Source of the DNA: Deinococcus aetherius
Lineage (GTDB): Bacteria; Deinococcota; Deinococci; Deinococcales; Deinococcaceae
Assembly: GCF_025997855.1 (NCBI RefSeq)
Contig: NZ_AP026562.1
Span: forward strand, 305,001-369,000
Length of the DNA stretch: 64,000 bases
Reading direction: 5' to 3'
In this document: piece by piece, positions 63,423 to 64,000 of the stretch
How positions within the stretch are numbered: the first letter of the stretch is position 1
How the letters are laid out: each line of letters begins with the position of its first letter
The notes under the pieces: generated by a model
The model's input: only the letters and a program-made list of their open reading frames with translations
The model's database searches: none
Told to the model about the DNA's origin: nothing
Position numbers and translations under genes: made by a program

Positions 63423-64000
63423 ATGTTCGAGCGTATCGATTCCCTTCCCGATGTGCTCACCCAGGTGTTAGGGGCGGTGCACCTGGGTAGTTCGCTGTCG
63501 GCGCGCACCGAACTCGGGGCCCCGTGGGCGACCCACGCCGGAGGAGTCGGACAACGGGCGGGGTTCCACATCGTGGTCGAGGGGCGCTGCTGGGCGCGGG
63601 CGGACGGAAGCAGCGAACAGGTCGAACTCGGTCCGGGCGACATCGTTCTCTTTCCCCACGGCACGGGCCATACCCTGTGCGACCATCCGGCCACCCCGCC
63701 TATCGAGTTTGAGCCCCTGGTGGCCTCAATACGACCGGGCGAATCGAGGGCCCTGCCGACCGGGGGAAGCGGCCCCTCCACGGTGCTGCTGTGCGGCTCG
63801 TATTCCCTCTCGGCGGACGGCTCGCATCCTCTCCTGCGCGGTTTTCCGCACCTGCTGCACGTACCCGCCGAGGGCGGCCAGGGGAGGGCGCTTCGGGCGA
63901 CGGTTGACCTGCTGGCGGAGGAGGCCCTTCACCCCGGCTCCGGCGGCGGGCTCGTCGTCGGCCGCCTGGTCGATCTCGTGTTCGTCTACGCGCTGCGCGA
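63423..64000 (+). CDS. AraC-type regulator with cupin_6 domain, C-terminus beyond right edge
   Basis: The frame from ATG 63423 is open to the window end (192 codons). It codes the N-terminal cupin_6 domain of AraC-family regulators: DVLTQVLGAVHLGSSLSART, GVGQRAGFHIVVEGRCWARA, QVELGPGDIVLFPHGTGHTL, then STVLLCGSYSLSADGSHPLL and PHLLHVPAE. The HTH part must lie beyond the edge. Pairing with an NADP-binding reductase on the other strand is common for this regulator type. Confidence 0.85.
   Translation, partial: MFERIDSLPDVLTQVLGAVHLGSSLSARTELGAPWATHAGGVGQRAGFHIVVEGRCWARADGSSEQVELGPGDIVLFPHGTGHTLCDHPATPPIEFEPLVASIRPGESRALPTGGSGPSTVLLCGSYSLSADGSHPLLRGFPHLLHVPAEGGQGRALRATVDLLAEEALHPGSGGGLVVGRLVDLVFVYALR

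Overview
The window is a high-GC stretch of bacterial DNA that looks like part of a Deinococcus plasmid or megaplasmid. Reasons: a RepA-type initiator next to a 12-copy iteron array, a parAB pair with its own parS-like palindromes, a DdrA-like repair protein, a small relaxase, a PATAN/GTPase/roadblock signalling cluster, a urease operon with fused UreAB, and several families of insertion sequence. No rRNA, tRNA or CRISPR array was seen.

Layout. (1) 1-7678: one minus-strand operon encoding a papain-like cysteine protease with a novel C-terminal domain, a small protein made of the same domain, a chagasin-type cysteine-protease inhibitor, a membrane-anchored caspase-like protein, a secreted protein and a second caspase-like protein that runs off the left edge. 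This is the best candidate for an undescribed system. (2) 7966-9568: a decayed apiosidase-like glycosidase and two small enzymes. (3) 9841-23619: the replicon backbone (repA, iterons, parABS, relaxase) interleaved with ddrA-like, two aldo/keto reductases, two MFS transporters, a frameshifted CPBP protease and a branched-chain aminotransferase. (4) 23982-26725: PATAN protein, Ras-like GTPase, roadblock protein, V4R-like protein and a truncated HD-GYP protein. (5) 27168-34140: a Phd/PIN toxin-antitoxin pair, a WYL regulator divergent from a VOC protein and framed by 79-bp inverted repeats, and a 1246-residue multi-GAF histidine kinase. (6) 34197-44627: an insertion zone with ISL3, IS6, IS4-like and IS3 elements, mazEF, and a serine hydrolase gene split by IS3 with a clear 4-bp target duplication. 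(7) 44636-56083: deaminase, urease and hypAB genes on the minus strand, divergent from a four-gene BMP/Pnr-type purine nucleoside ABC transporter; the block is bounded by inverted copies of one IS6-family end. (8) 56262-58872: an IS6 copy interrupted by a decayed IS1182-like element. (9) 58916-64000: B3/B4 protein, EamA transporter, AraC regulator, a Tn3 transposase fragment, and an NmrA-like reductase divergent from an AraC/cupin regulator cut by the right edge.

How the genes fit together. Block 7 reads as a nitrogen-salvage island: nucleosides or bases are imported, deaminated, and urea is hydrolysed by a urease whose nickel supply may be aided by HypA and HypB; the steps from purine to urea are not in the window. 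Block 1 combines cysteine proteases of two folds with a dedicated-looking inhibitor, an arrangement that suggests a regulated proteolytic cascade. Many insertion sequences are broken by nonsense codons or by each other, which indicates repeated insertion followed by decay.
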